From a virus: a DNA stretch of 62,315 bases. Numbering within the stretch: position 1 is the first letter of the stretch; each line of letters opens with the position of its first letter. A program made the position numbers and the translations under genes. Below, in pieces: positions 1-8,423 of the stretch. Location: the IMG/VR virus record IMGVR_UViG_3300021356_000019, positions 1-62,315 of that record. One strand, written 5' to 3'. The notes under the pieces were generated by a model, which ran no database searches, was not told the origin of the DNA, and was given only the letters and a program-made list of their open reading frames with translations.

Positions 1-2
1 GT

Positions 3-638
3 ATGCACATTAGTAAAAGCAAAAATACATTTAATTCACAAGGTACTTGGGGTACAGCCATAGAACAAATGCATTGTCCTAATGCAGACATGTTACACTT
101 ATTTGATCAAAGCGGATATGACTTATGTCCACTTGAGCAAGAATATGCTAAAAAGAACATAGGCGAAGCAGACTTTGTACGTTACAGAAGAGCAATAGCA
201 AAACCTTGGTTCGAGTCACACACAACTAGTGGTCCTCACATCAACCATTCATATTTGTTTGAACGCAAAGGTTATCACGGATATGCTCTAGAACAGTTAG
301 GGCATTGGGCAGAAGGTAATCATCTTATACACAAAATGACTCAACTTAAACCTAAGTGGGGGATTGATATCAGTTTAGATTATGTTGATGATAGTAGATA
401 TAATACTATGGAACTATTTCATTACGAATGGGACAGCGACAGCATAGATGATGTAGAACAAAAGAAATCTGCAATAGAAGAACTACTAAAAAATACTGAT
501 TGGAACAATTTTGCTAAACAAAAGATTGCTAAAAAATCTGAATGGGCACACTTAGATTTTGTTGGGCAAAGTGAATGGACTACTAAATACTTAGGCTTAC
601 CAAAAGAGCGATTTAAGTTAGTACCATGGAATATATAA
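3..638 (+). CDS. Hypothetical protein, 211 aa
   Basis: I do not recognise this soluble 211-residue protein. It is rich in Trp, His and acidic residues (for example the HYEWDSDSIDD stretch around residue 140) and has no signal peptide or membrane segment. It is one of only four plus-strand genes. The ATG lies 2 nt from the window edge. The two visible upstream bases (GT) match the end of the 5-nt spacers that follow late promoters elsewhere here, but the promoter itself would lie outside the window. It overlaps the next plus-strand gene by 13 nt, so the two are probably co-expressed. Confidence 0.75.
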   Translation: MHISKSKNTFNSQGTWGTAIEQMHCPNADMLHLFDQSGYDLCPLEQEYAKKNIGEADFVRYRRAIAKPWFESHTTSGPHINHSYLFERKGYHGYALEQLGHWAEGNHLIHKMTQLKPKWGIDISLDYVDDSRYNTMELFHYEWDSDSIDDVEQKKSAIEELLKNTDWNNFAKQKIAKKSEWAHLDFVGQSEWTTKYLGLPKERFKLVPWNI

Positions 639-1168
639 ACAAACTATCATTACAAATAGATCAAAAACAACTTTTAGAAGATGTTGAGTATATACTTGGC
701 TTAACTCCACTGTGGCCTAACCAACAAATCAGTTTAACCAGTGTAACAGGTAACGATGATTGGGAGTGTAGTATTGGTAAAATAGCAGATTTACAGCATA
801 AAGAAAGCGACTTTACTGTAATCAATAACAGCATAAAAGACCGTTATATAGGTGAATTAATAGAAAGTTTAGCACCTAATTACTGTAGATGGCGTATAAT
901 GAACAAAGCAAGACGTACTTGTTATAGTGTTCATCATGACGGTACAGACCACGTAATGCGCCTACATATACCCGTTATAACAAACGATCAAAACTTTTTA
1001 ATGTTCTATACGGAGAAGCCTGAAGCAACTGACACAGGCACAGATATAAGTATTAAACATTATAATTTAGAACCTGGAAATGCGTACTTGATGCGTACTA
1101 ATTATTTACATTCTGCAGTAAATTTCAGCAATGAGGATAGAATACATATCGTAGCAACTCAATGTTAG
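626..1168 (+). CDS. Aspartyl/asparaginyl beta-hydroxylase-like Fe(II)/2OG oxygenase
   Basis: This 180-aa protein has the layout of a double-stranded beta-helix Fe(II)/2-oxoglutarate hydroxylase of the Asp/Asn beta-hydroxylase type. An HHDGTDH segment near residue 104 can supply the H-x-D metal ligands, a distal LHSAVN near residue 161 the second His, and the following R (DRIHIV) the 2OG-binding Arg. The motif assignment is by eye. Other oxygenase-like genes lie nearby on the other strand at 5201-6458. Its stop codon overlaps the stop of the convergent glutaredoxin gene within the tetranucleotide TTAG. Confidence 0.6.
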   Translation: MEYINKLSLQIDQKQLLEDVEYILGLTPLWPNQQISLTSVTGNDDWECSIGKIADLQHKESDFTVINNSIKDRYIGELIESLAPNYCRWRIMNKARRTCYSVHHDGTDHVMRLHIPVITNDQNFLMFYTEKPEATDTGTDISIKHYNLEPGNAYLMRTNYLHSAVNFSNEDRIHIVATQC

Positions 1169-1386
1169 CCTACTAATTTTTTGTATTCTTGATACCCACC
1201 AATTTTATCACCGTCTACAATGATTTGTGGGAATGTTCTTGCTCCTGGAAAAGTTTCCATTAATGCTTCTCTGTCAAAATCAACATCTAACATTTTAACT
1301 GTTAAGTCGTGACCTTTTTGTTCTGCTAATGCTTTTGCCATATCACAGTATGGACATTGTGGTTTGCTATATATTTCAACTTTCAT
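1165..1386 (-). CDS. grx: Glutaredoxin
   Basis: A 73-aa single-domain glutaredoxin with the redox-active CPYC at residues 11-14, the TFP cis-proline motif near residue 51 and a GGY glutathione-site segment near residue 63. Phage glutaredoxins typically reduce ribonucleotide reductase; NrdA/NrdB are in this window at 17768-21144. The gene is launched by a late promoter (CATAAATA, 1392-1399) 5 nt before the ATG. The TAA stop of the upstream methyltransferase lies inside that promoter. Confidence 0.95.
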   Translation of the reverse strand: MKVEIYSKPQCPYCDMAKALAEQKGHDLTVKMLDVDFDREALMETFPGARTFPQIIVDGDKIGGYQEYKKLVG

Positions 1387-1391
1387 GCTTT

Positions 1392-1399
1392 TATTTATG
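1392..1399 (-). promoter_or_regulatory. T4-type late promoter CATAAATA, leaderless class
   Basis: CATAAATA followed by AAAGC and then ATG of the glutaredoxin gene. The TAA stop of the upstream methyltransferase is inside the box. Confidence 0.8.
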
Positions 1400-2048
1400 C
1401 CTTACAAATGTACATCCATTGACCTCTTGGATGGCCTACTGGACCGTTAAATAATGGTGTTAATCCACAACTTGTAACAATTTTATTCATGTGTTGTTCG
1501 CTGTAGAATACATCCTGTTTTGAATGTGTAGTTTGTTTACTTGCTTCGCCTTCATCAAATCCTTCTAATTGGAAGTATGTAAAATAAATCTTTCCATTAG
1601 GCGATAGTGTTTCTTTCACATTCTTTAAACAATGTTTTATATCGATTAAACTAAGATGTGACATTAAACTTTGACACCATGCAAAATCAACTGGCTTATC
1701 TACAAACGTGCAATTAAAAATATTGTTTACTGAAAATTTAGGATTTTTTTCAAAAACAATTTCTGGTGTTAGTACGTCATTTAATCCATACTCTATAAGT
1801 TCAGGCATTCTGTCTAACCCAAAATAATTACCTGACTCTAGATAGGGTATAACATATTGGCCTGTTCTTAATGCTCCACAGCCAACATCAAAAAATATAT
1901 GATGAGTTTTAAGTCCATGATACTGTAGGTAATCAAAGTGATCTTTACCCATTAAGTCAAAATCTAGTCGACTTTCTGACCCTACAAATTCTATTGCACC
2001 GTCTCTAGAAATCTTATCAATGTATTGCTCTTGCTTTGTAGCCGCCAT
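1395..2048 (-). CDS. Class I SAM-dependent methyltransferase
   Basis: A 217-aa protein with the SAM-binding glycine motif DVGCGALRTG near residue 54 and an acidic motif II (YFGLDRM) near residue 78. The Rossmann-fold layout is that of a small-molecule or protein methyltransferase; the substrate cannot be read from sequence. No signal peptide. It starts ATG-GCG-GCT directly after a GATAAATA late promoter (2054-2061), and its stop overlaps the promoter of the downstream glutaredoxin. Two further SAM-using enzymes (7291, 12276) and a SAM synthetase (49542) are in the window. Confidence 0.8.
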   Translation of the reverse strand: MAATKQEQYIDKISRDGAIEFVGSESRLDFDLMGKDHFDYLQYHGLKTHHIFFDVGCGALRTGQYVIPYLESGNYFGLDRMPELIEYGLNDVLTPEIVFEKNPKFSVNNIFNCTFVDKPVDFAWCQSLMSHLSLIDIKHCLKNVKETLSPNGKIYFTYFQLEGFDEGEASKQTTHSKQDVFYSEQHMNKIVTSCGLTPLFNGPVGHPRGQWMYICKA

Positions 2049-2053
2049 AGTAA

Positions 2054-2061
2054 TATTTATC
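2054..2061 (-). promoter_or_regulatory. T4-type late promoter GATAAATA, leaderless class
   Basis: GATAAATA, 5-nt spacer TTACT, then the ATG at 2048. A second box, CATAAATA, lies 22 nt further upstream (2076-2083), giving a tandem pair. Confidence 0.8.
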
Positions 2062-2089
2062 GTTTAATACTATGATATTTATGGTGGGT

Positions 2090-2500
2090 TTAACTTACGC
2101 CGCTTGGGTCTTGATCTCTGTCGTCGTAATAGTCTGGGTCTGATACTTCGACTTCGCCTTGTGTGCCGTCTTTGGTCATATCATCTCCTGGTGGTACTTG
2201 CATTGTGTTTTCTAAATAATGGGCACAATCACTTAGATATGCTCCTGCTTTAGTAATCTTTGCTTGCCACCAATTTGGGAAATCTGAATCTGGCAATTCT
2301 TTAAGAGTCTTTGCAATCTCTACACTATATTTTCCCATTTGATAAAGTTGTCTTCTAATCATGTCTCTTTCGTTATCAACATGACCTATTGCTACTTTAA
2401 CACTATCACTACTACCAGCATCTTTTTCGTTCAACACATCTGAATAGATGCCTGCTAATTTTTGTAATTGTTTTAAATCTTCTTTGCTGACTTTACTCAT
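2090..2500 (-). CDS. Putative virion-associated protein, 136 aa
   Basis: An acidic 136-aa protein with no enzyme motif. The N-terminus carries an LKQLQKLAGI segment (residues 9-18) that resembles the MRxLAGL-type motifs occurring twice in the upstream 784-aa protein, which suggests a shared binding partner. The central segment has FPNWWQAKITKA near residue 75; the C-terminus is a disordered Asp-rich tail. The ATG overlaps the stop of the upstream gene (TAATG), so it is probably translationally coupled and part of the same late operon. Function unknown; a structural role is inferred from context. Confidence 0.7.
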   Translation of the reverse strand: MSKVSKEDLKQLQKLAGIYSDVLNEKDAGSSDSVKVAIGHVDNERDMIRRQLYQMGKYSVEIAKTLKELPDSDFPNWWQAKITKAGAYLSDCAHYLENTMQVPPGDDMTKDGTQGEVEVSDPDYYDDRDQDPSGVS

Positions 2501-4854
2501 TACATTTCCAACTGTTTAGTCATTTCTTGACCTGCAAATTTTTGCACAGTCATTCTATACGCCTCTCCGGCATTGGCTTTTGAGCCTCTTTGTCTTTTTA
2601 CTTCTTGCCAAACATCGTAATAATATTCAAGACCTTTTTCGCCGTAGTTTTTTTCTACTTCGTCACGGTATTTAGCAAATGTACTCAATGCATCACCACC
2701 TACATCTATATCAGCACTTTGTTCTTCTAAACCTGCTAGATGTCGCATTCTTTGTAAGTCTTCATCTACATCATGGTCCATTTCACCGTGGTCTTTCCAA
2801 TCTGCATTGTCAACTAATTGCTCAATGTATCCATGAATGATTTCGTCTCTGTCGTCGTCCATGTGTAAACTATGATCTCTAGCAAACTCGCTCATTTCTT
2901 GATCAAGTTCTTCTATTGAACAACCAATTGCTTTACAAAGTCCTTCTTCGCCGCCTTTGTCGTATGCGTCTACTAGTTCATTGTATGCTTCTTCTTCACG
3001 ACTTTGTTCTGCACTTGCGTCAAAACTTTCGTCTTTCTTCTTTTTATCTTTGACTGCTTTTTTCATTGGCTCTTCTTTGTCGCCATCGCCGTCTATGTCA
3101 ATGTAGTCTGGTTTTGCACCTTTGCTTTCTAATGGTGCACCTTCTGGTTCTCTATTTTGTTGCTCTACATATTCTTTGGCACCTTCTATGCCTTTGTCAA
3201 CTACTAATGTGATGTAGTCTTGGACAACTTCGTTAGCATATTTGTCGTCCCAATCTTCTGCATTATCTACTATTAATGCTTCTAAATCTTTTAAACATTC
3301 TTCTTGATCTTGGCATGTCATGATAACATCTTCTGCATCTGTCATTGCCATATCAAATGCATTACCGCCTTCTGATACTGGTGTAACTCCGTAGTCATGT
3401 CTAATATCATTCAAGTCTACTGACTCTGATGCTTTTCTATCTTTGTAAATTCTTCTTAATTTTTGTCCTGCGCCTATGGCATCATCTTTAAAATCTTGTA
3501 ATACTCTTTCCATGTAACCAGTTAATCGTGACTTAATACCAGATGCATTTAAATTGTTTTTTCTTAGAAAATTATCTAATGCAGTTGCAAACATATCAGC
3601 ACCTTCGTACCCTGCAAATGCACCTGCTATGCCTCCTGGTACACCACCTAATGATGATCCTCCAGCGGCACCACCAATGGCTCCGCCTGCCTTAGTAAGT
3701 TTTCTTAAAATACCTTCTTTTTCTATTAAGTGAAATAAGAATTGATCTTCTAATTCTTCTTTTGTAAATGTTTTACCACCTACTGTAAATTTGTCACCTT
3801 TCTTAGTTTCTCTAGCCTTTTTGCCAAATAGGTTACCTTCTTCTACATCACCTTCTTCTACTAAACCTTTTGAATTAGCAAATTCGATCATGTTTCTTAG
3901 ACCTTCTTCTTGCTGTATTGCATCTAAAAACTTTTCTCTAGGTGATTTTTCTTCTGCACCTCTATTGGAACCTAGCATGTTAACCATCTTTCTTAATGCT
4001 TTTGCTTCACCTACACTTACTTCCATTTCTGAACCGTCATCTGTTTTTACAGTTGCTTTAGGATTTTTAATGTCATCGCCATCTTTGGACATTTCGTCAC
4101 TGTCAATAATTTTACCTAATTGGTCAAACATTGCTAATTCTTTGTAGCCTGGATTTACAGCATAATCATCGTCTTCTGAATCTACTTCCTGTAAACCTGC
4201 CATTTTACGCATGTAATTTAAGTCTAATATTTCTTGTTCAGTTATCATAAGTTTCTCTCGTATAAGTTTAAATAGGTCTTCGTTGTATTTATCATATAAG
4301 TCCACAAAAACCTGTTTTGCTAGTTCTTCGTCTCCTTTCATTAGTTCTCTAATTTGACTAGCACTATCTAAATCGTGTCCTGCTATTTTAAATGGAAAGA
4401 TAGGAGCAGTCATTATATAACCATGCTCAGCCATACTTTTCATGTCATCTTCGTGTGTAAATTTTTGTAAATATGCAGGATTACCGTCCTTTTTAATAGA
4501 CATTCCCGTATTGGGGAAGTTAAATCTTGGGTCATCAACCATATCTTTTTCGCTAACAACCATAATCAATCCTGTGTCACTAGCAGTAAATTTCTTGCCA
4601 AACTGGTCTATATATTCTTGTCCGTTATATGTATTCCTTACCTGTAAAACATTGTTTCTATCAATGCCTAACAGTTCCATAAAATTTAATTTGTCTTGAA
4701 AATTAAATGGTGATTTGCCCGGTTGAACTTTATCTGTAGTAGCAATATACACATTGGGCCAATCTTTTTTAAGATGATCGAACACTGATTTGTGTCCTTT
4801 ATGAAAAGGCTGGAATCTACCTGGGTATACTACTATGATATTTGAACGGTCCAT
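2500..4854 (-). CDS. Nucleotidylyltransferase fused to a large virion-like region, 784 aa
   Basis: Residues 1-200 form a cytidylyltransferase-like (HIGH superfamily) domain. YPGRFQPFHKGH at 10-21 is the nucleotide-binding HxGH motif, and DSASQIREL near 163-171 is the matching ISxTxIR-type motif. Downstream are two MRxMAGLQE/MRHLAGLEE motifs (near 213 and 720), a Gly-rich hydrophobic stretch near 390-425 that looks like a glycine zipper, and an Asp-rich DIDGDGD loop near 590 resembling an EF-hand. The long acidic coil-rich region is typical of T4-like structural proteins rather than a metabolic enzyme. It starts at a perfect leaderless late promoter. The reaction is not identifiable; NMN adenylyltransferase-like activity is one option. 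Confidence 0.7.
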   Translation of the reverse strand: MDRSNIIVVYPGRFQPFHKGHKSVFDHLKKDWPNVYIATTDKVQPGKSPFNFQDKLNFMELLGIDRNNVLQVRNTYNGQEYIDQFGKKFTASDTGLIMVVSEKDMVDDPRFNFPNTGMSIKKDGNPAYLQKFTHEDDMKSMAEHGYIMTAPIFPFKIAGHDLDSASQIRELMKGDEELAKQVFVDLYDKYNEDLFKLIREKLMITEQEILDLNYMRKMAGLQEVDSEDDDYAVNPGYKELAMFDQLGKIIDSDEMSKDGDDIKNPKATVKTDDGSEMEVSVGEAKALRKMVNMLGSNRGAEEKSPREKFLDAIQQEEGLRNMIEFANSKGLVEEGDVEEGNLFGKKARETKKGDKFTVGGKTFTKEELEDQFLFHLIEKEGILRKLTKAGGAIGGAAGGSSLGGVPGGIAGAFAGYEGADMFATALDNFLRKNNLNASGIKSRLTGYMERVLQDFKDDAIGAGQKLRRIYKDRKASESVDLNDIRHDYGVTPVSEGGNAFDMAMTDAEDVIMTCQDQEECLKDLEALIVDNAEDWDDKYANEVVQDYITLVVDKGIEGAKEYVEQQNREPEGAPLESKGAKPDYIDIDGDGDKEEPMKKAVKDKKKKDESFDASAEQSREEEAYNELVDAYDKGGEEGLCKAIGCSIEELDQEMSEFARDHSLHMDDDRDEIIHGYIEQLVDNADWKDHGEMDHDVDEDLQRMRHLAGLEEQSADIDVGGDALSTFAKYRDEVEKNYGEKGLEYYYDVWQEVKRQRGSKANAGEAYRMTVQKFAGQEMTKQLEM

Positions 4855-4859
4855 AGTAG

Positions 4860-4867
4860 TATTTATC
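4860..4867 (-). promoter_or_regulatory. T4-type late promoter GATAAATA, leaderless class
   Basis: GATAAATA-CTACT-ATG upstream of the 784-aa gene at 4854. Confidence 0.85.
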
Positions 4868-4874
4868 TCTTTTT

Positions 4875-5204
4875 CTAATCTATCTGAACTACCTTGATTG
4901 CTTCAGCAGTAGTATATGGTGATTTATGTGCCATTGGATCTTGTTGATCTACAATATTTGCATCTCTGTATTTTTCTGCACCTTTTTCGTTGATTTCAAT
5001 AAATGGTATTTCTTCTTGTGGCAATTCATCGTCACTCCAGATTGCCTCTACAGGACATTCTGGTTCACATAAGGCACAGTCAATGCATTCATCGGGGTCA
5101 ATGTAAAGCATGTCAGGTCCTTCATAAAAGCAATCCACTGGACATACTTTTACACAGGCAGTATCTTTACAGCCTACACAAGGACTTCCAACTACAAACG
5201 TCAT
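4875..5204 (-). CDS. fdxA: 7Fe ferredoxin (FdxA type)
   Basis: A 109-aa ferredoxin matching the bacterial FdxA/ferredoxin I family in length and layout. The first cluster segment [14 protein letters not shown] (residues 9-22) fits a 3Fe-4S site and the second [12 protein letters not shown] (40-51) fits a 4Fe-4S site; the VDCFYEGP and [10 protein letters not shown] blocks are family hallmarks. It is a low-potential electron carrier in the cytoplasm. Possible clients in the window are the radical SAM enzyme at 12276 or host enzymes. It overlaps the upstream oxygenase by 4 nt and has a weak late-promoter-like box (AAGAAATA, 5-nt spacer). Confidence 0.95.
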   Translation of the reverse strand: MTFVVGSPCVGCKDTACVKVCPVDCFYEGPDMLYIDPDECIDCALCEPECPVEAIWSDDELPQEEIPFIEINEKGAEKYRDANIVDQQDPMAHKSPYTTAEAIKVVQID

Positions 5205-5878
5205 ATCAGTATTTCTTTTGGTTTGTGTAAATGCAATGAATCAGGTGTTACTTGACCAGTAATAGTTAAACTCCATCTAGGCCAATAACCTACATTACCG
5301 GTTGCATGATAGATGCCTTCTTTCCAGCAATGTATGTCGCCTATCTGATATTGGTGTAGTACATCATTGCCCACTGATACATAGTGTCCCCATTTCCAGT
5401 CATTGAGTTGAACTAAGTAACGTATTACTTCAGTGTCGTCGCTAACTTTAGCAAAATTACGTCTGTAATTATTATAACTGTCTCTATGCCATGGAATTGC
5501 TTTTCCTGGTGGTTGTTCTAAAAACATTATTTGCGGATTTTTTAATCCACTTAATTCGCCCATTTTACGAAACGTATCGCATACATTCCATGTTTGTCTA
5601 CCGCCTGTATTATGTGGAGTAAATCCTGCACGAGTTAAATCGTTATGATATCCTTCCATTATTTCTGCGGCTTCTTTGTTGTAGGGTGTGCCTTTGATAC
5701 TTACTTCATCGTATGCATCATCGTCACTTAAGGCGTCACTAGACGCACTTACAACGTCTGTAAGCAACGTTTTAGGATTAGATATGTACTTTCCTACATA
5801 CTGTACATCAGACTCTTTAGACGCAGGATCGTAATGCCAATCAAAGTTTTCTTTATTCCATTGCCAATAACTATCCAT
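5201..5878 (-). CDS. Fe(II)/2OG oxygenase-like protein (Asp/Asn hydroxylase type)
   Basis: A 225-aa protein with the PWHRDSY metal-ligand segment near residue 138 (H-x-D), a distal HATGN His near residue 189 and a following WPRWSL Arg that can bind 2-oxoglutarate. I chose the ATG at 5878 (MDSYWQW), which lies one base after the upstream stop, over a further-upstream in-frame ATG at 5956 that would overlap the upstream gene by 77 nt. Substrate unknown. It sits in a tight operon with a DUF6445-like oxygenase and the GH6 enzyme. Confidence 0.75.
   Translation of the reverse strand: MDSYWQWNKENFDWHYDPASKESDVQYVGKYISNPKTLLTDVVSASSDALSDDDAYDEVSIKGTPYNKEAAEIMEGYHNDLTRAGFTPHNTGGRQTWNVCDTFRKMGELSGLKNPQIMFLEQPPGKAIPWHRDSYNNYRRNFAKVSDDTEVIRYLVQLNDWKWGHYVSVGNDVLHQYQIGDIHCWKEGIYHATGNVGYWPRWSLTITGQVTPDSLHLHKPKEILI
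5210..5217 (-). promoter_or_regulatory. Weak late-promoter-like box AAGAAATA
   Basis: AAGAAATA, 5-nt spacer CTGAT, then ATG of the ferredoxin gene. It differs from NATAAATA at core positions, but the spacing is the one used by the clear members. Confidence 0.35.
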
Positions 5879-5879
5879 A

Positions 5880-6458
5880 CTATTCCTGTGTATCAAAAAA
5901 GAATGTTTGAAACAATCTACCTGAATATTTATCTGTTCCAAATCCAGGTAATACACTTCTATGGTAAAGTGACCCTTTGTAGCATACTAATCGATTATAT
6001 ACATTTCCTACAAATGCTATCTGTTCCCATTGGTCCATGTGTTCCTCGCCTAGAAAATCAGAATTATTAAAATCAGATGCAGAATCTTTGACACCGTCCC
6101 ATTGATATATGCCTGTTGGTTTGTGTCTATAGATACCAGTACCTGATTCTGCAGGTGCATCAGGTGTTAAGTATAATACTGCCGCCCATATGGTTTCATC
6201 ATGATGTATCCATGTTTTAGATTCTTCTGTAGTAATTTGATATGCAGTATTATATTCTTCTGGCCAGTATGATATGGGTTTTTTAATTACACTATCTTCA
6301 AAAAATGTTTTTAAATAATTATGTTGCTGTAGTTCTTCTGGACCTGTTCTGAATCCAGGATAATTGCCTTCTGTTATAAATTCTTTACTTAGGGCAAATT
6401 CTCTTACTTCGTCTGGATTATTGTAAAAGTTATCTATTATAAAAAAGTTTAAATCCAT
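5880..6458 (-). CDS. DUF6445-like Fe(II)/2OG oxygenase fold protein
   Basis: A 192-aa protein that fits the DUF6445 family as I remember it. It has TWIHHDE near residue 81 (candidate metal ligands), a hydrophobic core strand AAVLYLTP, GTGIYRH, and a C-terminal YHRSVLPGFG plus SGRLFQTFFF that can supply the second His and an Arg. It is likely a cytosolic hydroxylase of unknown substrate. The start overlaps the upstream GH6 gene by 10 nt and has an AAGGA ribosome-binding site. Confidence 0.7.
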   Translation of the reverse strand: MDLNFFIIDNFYNNPDEVREFALSKEFITEGNYPGFRTGPEELQQHNYLKTFFEDSVIKKPISYWPEEYNTAYQITTEESKTWIHHDETIWAAVLYLTPDAPAESGTGIYRHKPTGIYQWDGVKDSASDFNNSDFLGEEHMDQWEQIAFVGNVYNRLVCYKGSLYHRSVLPGFGTDKYSGRLFQTFFFDTQE

Positions 6459-7294
6459 TTTGTATTCCTTACTAGTTCTTCAGCCATTTCGCCCCACATT
6501 CTTCCTGCTCGTGGACCACCGTTTGCTTTGCCATCGCTTTCTCCTGGTATCTTAATCCACAAAAATGCATCGCATTTTTCTAATCCTGTATCGCATGTAG
6601 GTGGCTCACCTAATGCTCTACCTGGTGGATTACACCAATCGTTGCCATGTGGACCATTGCCGTTACGACTAGTATCTATAACATAATAATCTTGTGGTCT
6701 TAGTTCGCATATTTTGTTTGCCCACTTTGCCGACTCTATTGTTGTTCTATAGTTACTTACATTAACACTAAACCCTCTTACTTTAGTATTGGTAACTTTA
6801 TTTAAGAATTGATTTACTTCTTCTGGACTTAACCAATTACTATGCCCTACATCTATATATACAATAGCATTAGTTTGTGTTAAAATTTCTAATGCCTGCT
6901 TAATTAATTTTATTCTACTGTTTGCTTCTCCTTTTTCTAAATGAGTTAAATGAGGTATAGCATCAGGTTCAAAAATTACAATTGGCTTGTTGTTGCCTAT
7001 ACCATTAGCAAAATCTTGTATAAATTCTAAATATTCATCATGTGTTTGGGCACCACCTTTGCTGTATTGACCTATGTCCCTATTAGGCATATTATATACT
7101 ACTAGCACAGGCATCTTGTCGCCACTGCGTTTGAATAATCTGCGTAAACTTTTATCTAATCCTTTTATAGGTTTGGCACTACGATTACCGTACCATAGAC
7201 TTAATGGATGTTTAAAAATCTCTTTTGAAAGTGGATATTTGTCTTGATAGTCTTTTACACGATTCCAATCAAAGACCCAAAAAGGATAATTCAT
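6449..7294 (-). CDS. Glycoside hydrolase family 6 (endoglucanase/cellobiohydrolase-like)
   Basis: A 281-aa single-domain GH6 protein. Family signatures are in order: VVYNMPNRDIG near residue 65, the EPDAI acid motif near 109, YIDVGHSNWL near 144, NVSNY near 180, VIDTSRNGNGP near 209, WCNPPGRALG near 223 and LWIKIPGESDG near 247. GH6 enzymes hydrolyse beta-1,4-glucans with inversion. No signal peptide or cellulose-binding module is visible, so the protein either acts inside the infected cell, is released on lysis, or is carried on the virion. It overlaps the upstream methyltransferase by ATGA. Confidence 0.92.
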   Translation of the reverse strand: MNYPFWVFDWNRVKDYQDKYPLSKEIFKHPLSLWYGNRSAKPIKGLDKSLRRLFKRSGDKMPVLVVYNMPNRDIGQYSKGGAQTHDEYLEFIQDFANGIGNNKPIVIFEPDAIPHLTHLEKGEANSRIKLIKQALEILTQTNAIVYIDVGHSNWLSPEEVNQFLNKVTNTKVRGFSVNVSNYRTTIESAKWANKICELRPQDYYVIDTSRNGNGPHGNDWCNPPGRALGEPPTCDTGLEKCDAFLWIKIPGESDGKANGGPRAGRMWGEMAEELVRNTKWI

Positions 7295-7872
7295 TTCTGT
7301 CTAGTCCTATAAGGTTTATAGTACCAGACACTATCTAATAATGTCCATACTGCTAAATCATTGTCTGTAGCAAACTTTGTAATTGCTTTTGTGCAAGGGG
7401 CACATCCGTAATCATGTCCTGCTAAGATACCGTTTGGTTTTAATAACTTTGAAAATTTAATTAATTCTCCTATTACATTACCATATGTATGATCACCATC
7501 TAAGAATATTAAATCAAATTTTAAATCGTTGTCAAATTCGACATCTAGAGACTTCTCATGATACATAAAAATATTATCTAGATGGTTTGTGTTTTGTCTC
7601 CATATATTTTTATCAGACTCTATATTTTCATATACAGTCTTTCTATCATATCCTATTAGGTAATCATTGTGTTTTTCGTTAGTCCATTTATCAACACAAT
7701 ATAAATTAGAGTCTTGCCTTGCTTCTTTTAATGTGCAAGTAGTACTGCCTAAAAAACAGCCAATCTCTAATATATTGCTATTGCTTGGTAACGTATATGC
7801 TAATTGATAGATAGATTCTAAATCTGATTTAGACATAAAACTAGGAATGTCGTATATGTATTTAGGTATCAT
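7291..7872 (-). CDS. Class I SAM-dependent methyltransferase (Methyltransf_24-like)
   Basis: A 193-aa methyltransferase with LEIGCFLGSTT (motif I, near residue 35), a YCVDKW motif II, and LIFLDGDHTYGNV near 124, typical of the TylF/Methyltransf_24 group that often acts on sugars or O-linked substrates. A GHDYG segment follows near 154. Starts and stops overlap both neighbours by ATGA, so it is translationally coupled to the deformylase and to the GH6 enzyme. Confidence 0.85.
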   Translation of the reverse strand: MIPKYIYDIPSFMSKSDLESIYQLAYTLPSNSNILEIGCFLGSTTCTLKEARQDSNLYCVDKWTNEKHNDYLIGYDRKTVYENIESDKNIWRQNTNHLDNIFMYHEKSLDVEFDNDLKFDLIFLDGDHTYGNVIGELIKFSKLLKPNGILAGHDYGCAPCTKAITKFATDNDLAVWTLLDSVWYYKPYRTRQK

Positions 7873-8423
7873 ACACGATTTACTGATCTTTTCATCTTAG
7901 AATACTTTTTAATCAGTTTATCTCTTTTCTTCAGTGCTCTTTGTAATTTAAAATCGCTTACATAAGTGAGATTTAGTATGCCATGTAGATGATCTGTTTC
8001 ATGCTGAAAGCAACGAGAATCCATACCAGTAAGTTCCATACTTTGTTCTTCGCCTTTTCTATTTTGAAAAGTTACTTGTACGCCTTCTGGTCTAGTTATG
8101 TGGAAAAATAATCCTGGAAATGTTAGACAACCTTCTTCTAATGTAATTAGTTCTTCTGACACATTTAATATTTTAGGATTATATACTGCAATATTTCCTT
8201 CTGTGCTGTGTCTCATTACAAACATTTTTACTGGATTACCCAGTTGCGGTGCGGCTAAACCTATCCCTAATCTTTCATGCATTAGTGTAAACATTTCTTG
8301 CTCAACTGTTTGCCACACTATGTCAGTGCTTAATGGGTCAATTGTACATTCATTCCTTAATGCTGGATGTTTTGGATCTACTAGTGTAGTATTCCATTCT
8401 TTTGCAAACTCTAATTTAGCCAT
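7869..8423 (-). CDS. def: Peptide deformylase
   Basis: A 184-aa peptide deformylase that removes the N-formyl group from nascent proteins. All three family motifs are present: GIGLAAPQLG near residue 54, EGCLTFPG (EGCLS variant) near residue 97, and QHETDHLHG near residue 139, giving the Cys and two His metal ligands and the catalytic Glu. Phage deformylases are known from marine myoviruses, where they are thought to act on host photosystem or viral proteins. It overlaps the upstream cyclotransferase gene by 13 nt. Confidence 0.95.
   Translation of the reverse strand: MAKLEFAKEWNTTLVDPKHPALRNECTIDPLSTDIVWQTVEQEMFTLMHERLGIGLAAPQLGNPVKMFVMRHSTEGNIAVYNPKILNVSEELITLEEGCLTFPGLFFHITRPEGVQVTFQNRKGEEQSMELTGMDSRCFQHETDHLHGILNLTYVSDFKLQRALKKRDKLIKKYSKMKRSVNRV

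Noticed and set aside
3791-4147. Long plus-strand open frames opposite the large minus-strand genes
   Set aside because: Ser/Leu/Phe-rich translations without promoter or ribosome-binding site, opposite well-supported genes; typical antisense shadows in AT-rich phage DNA.
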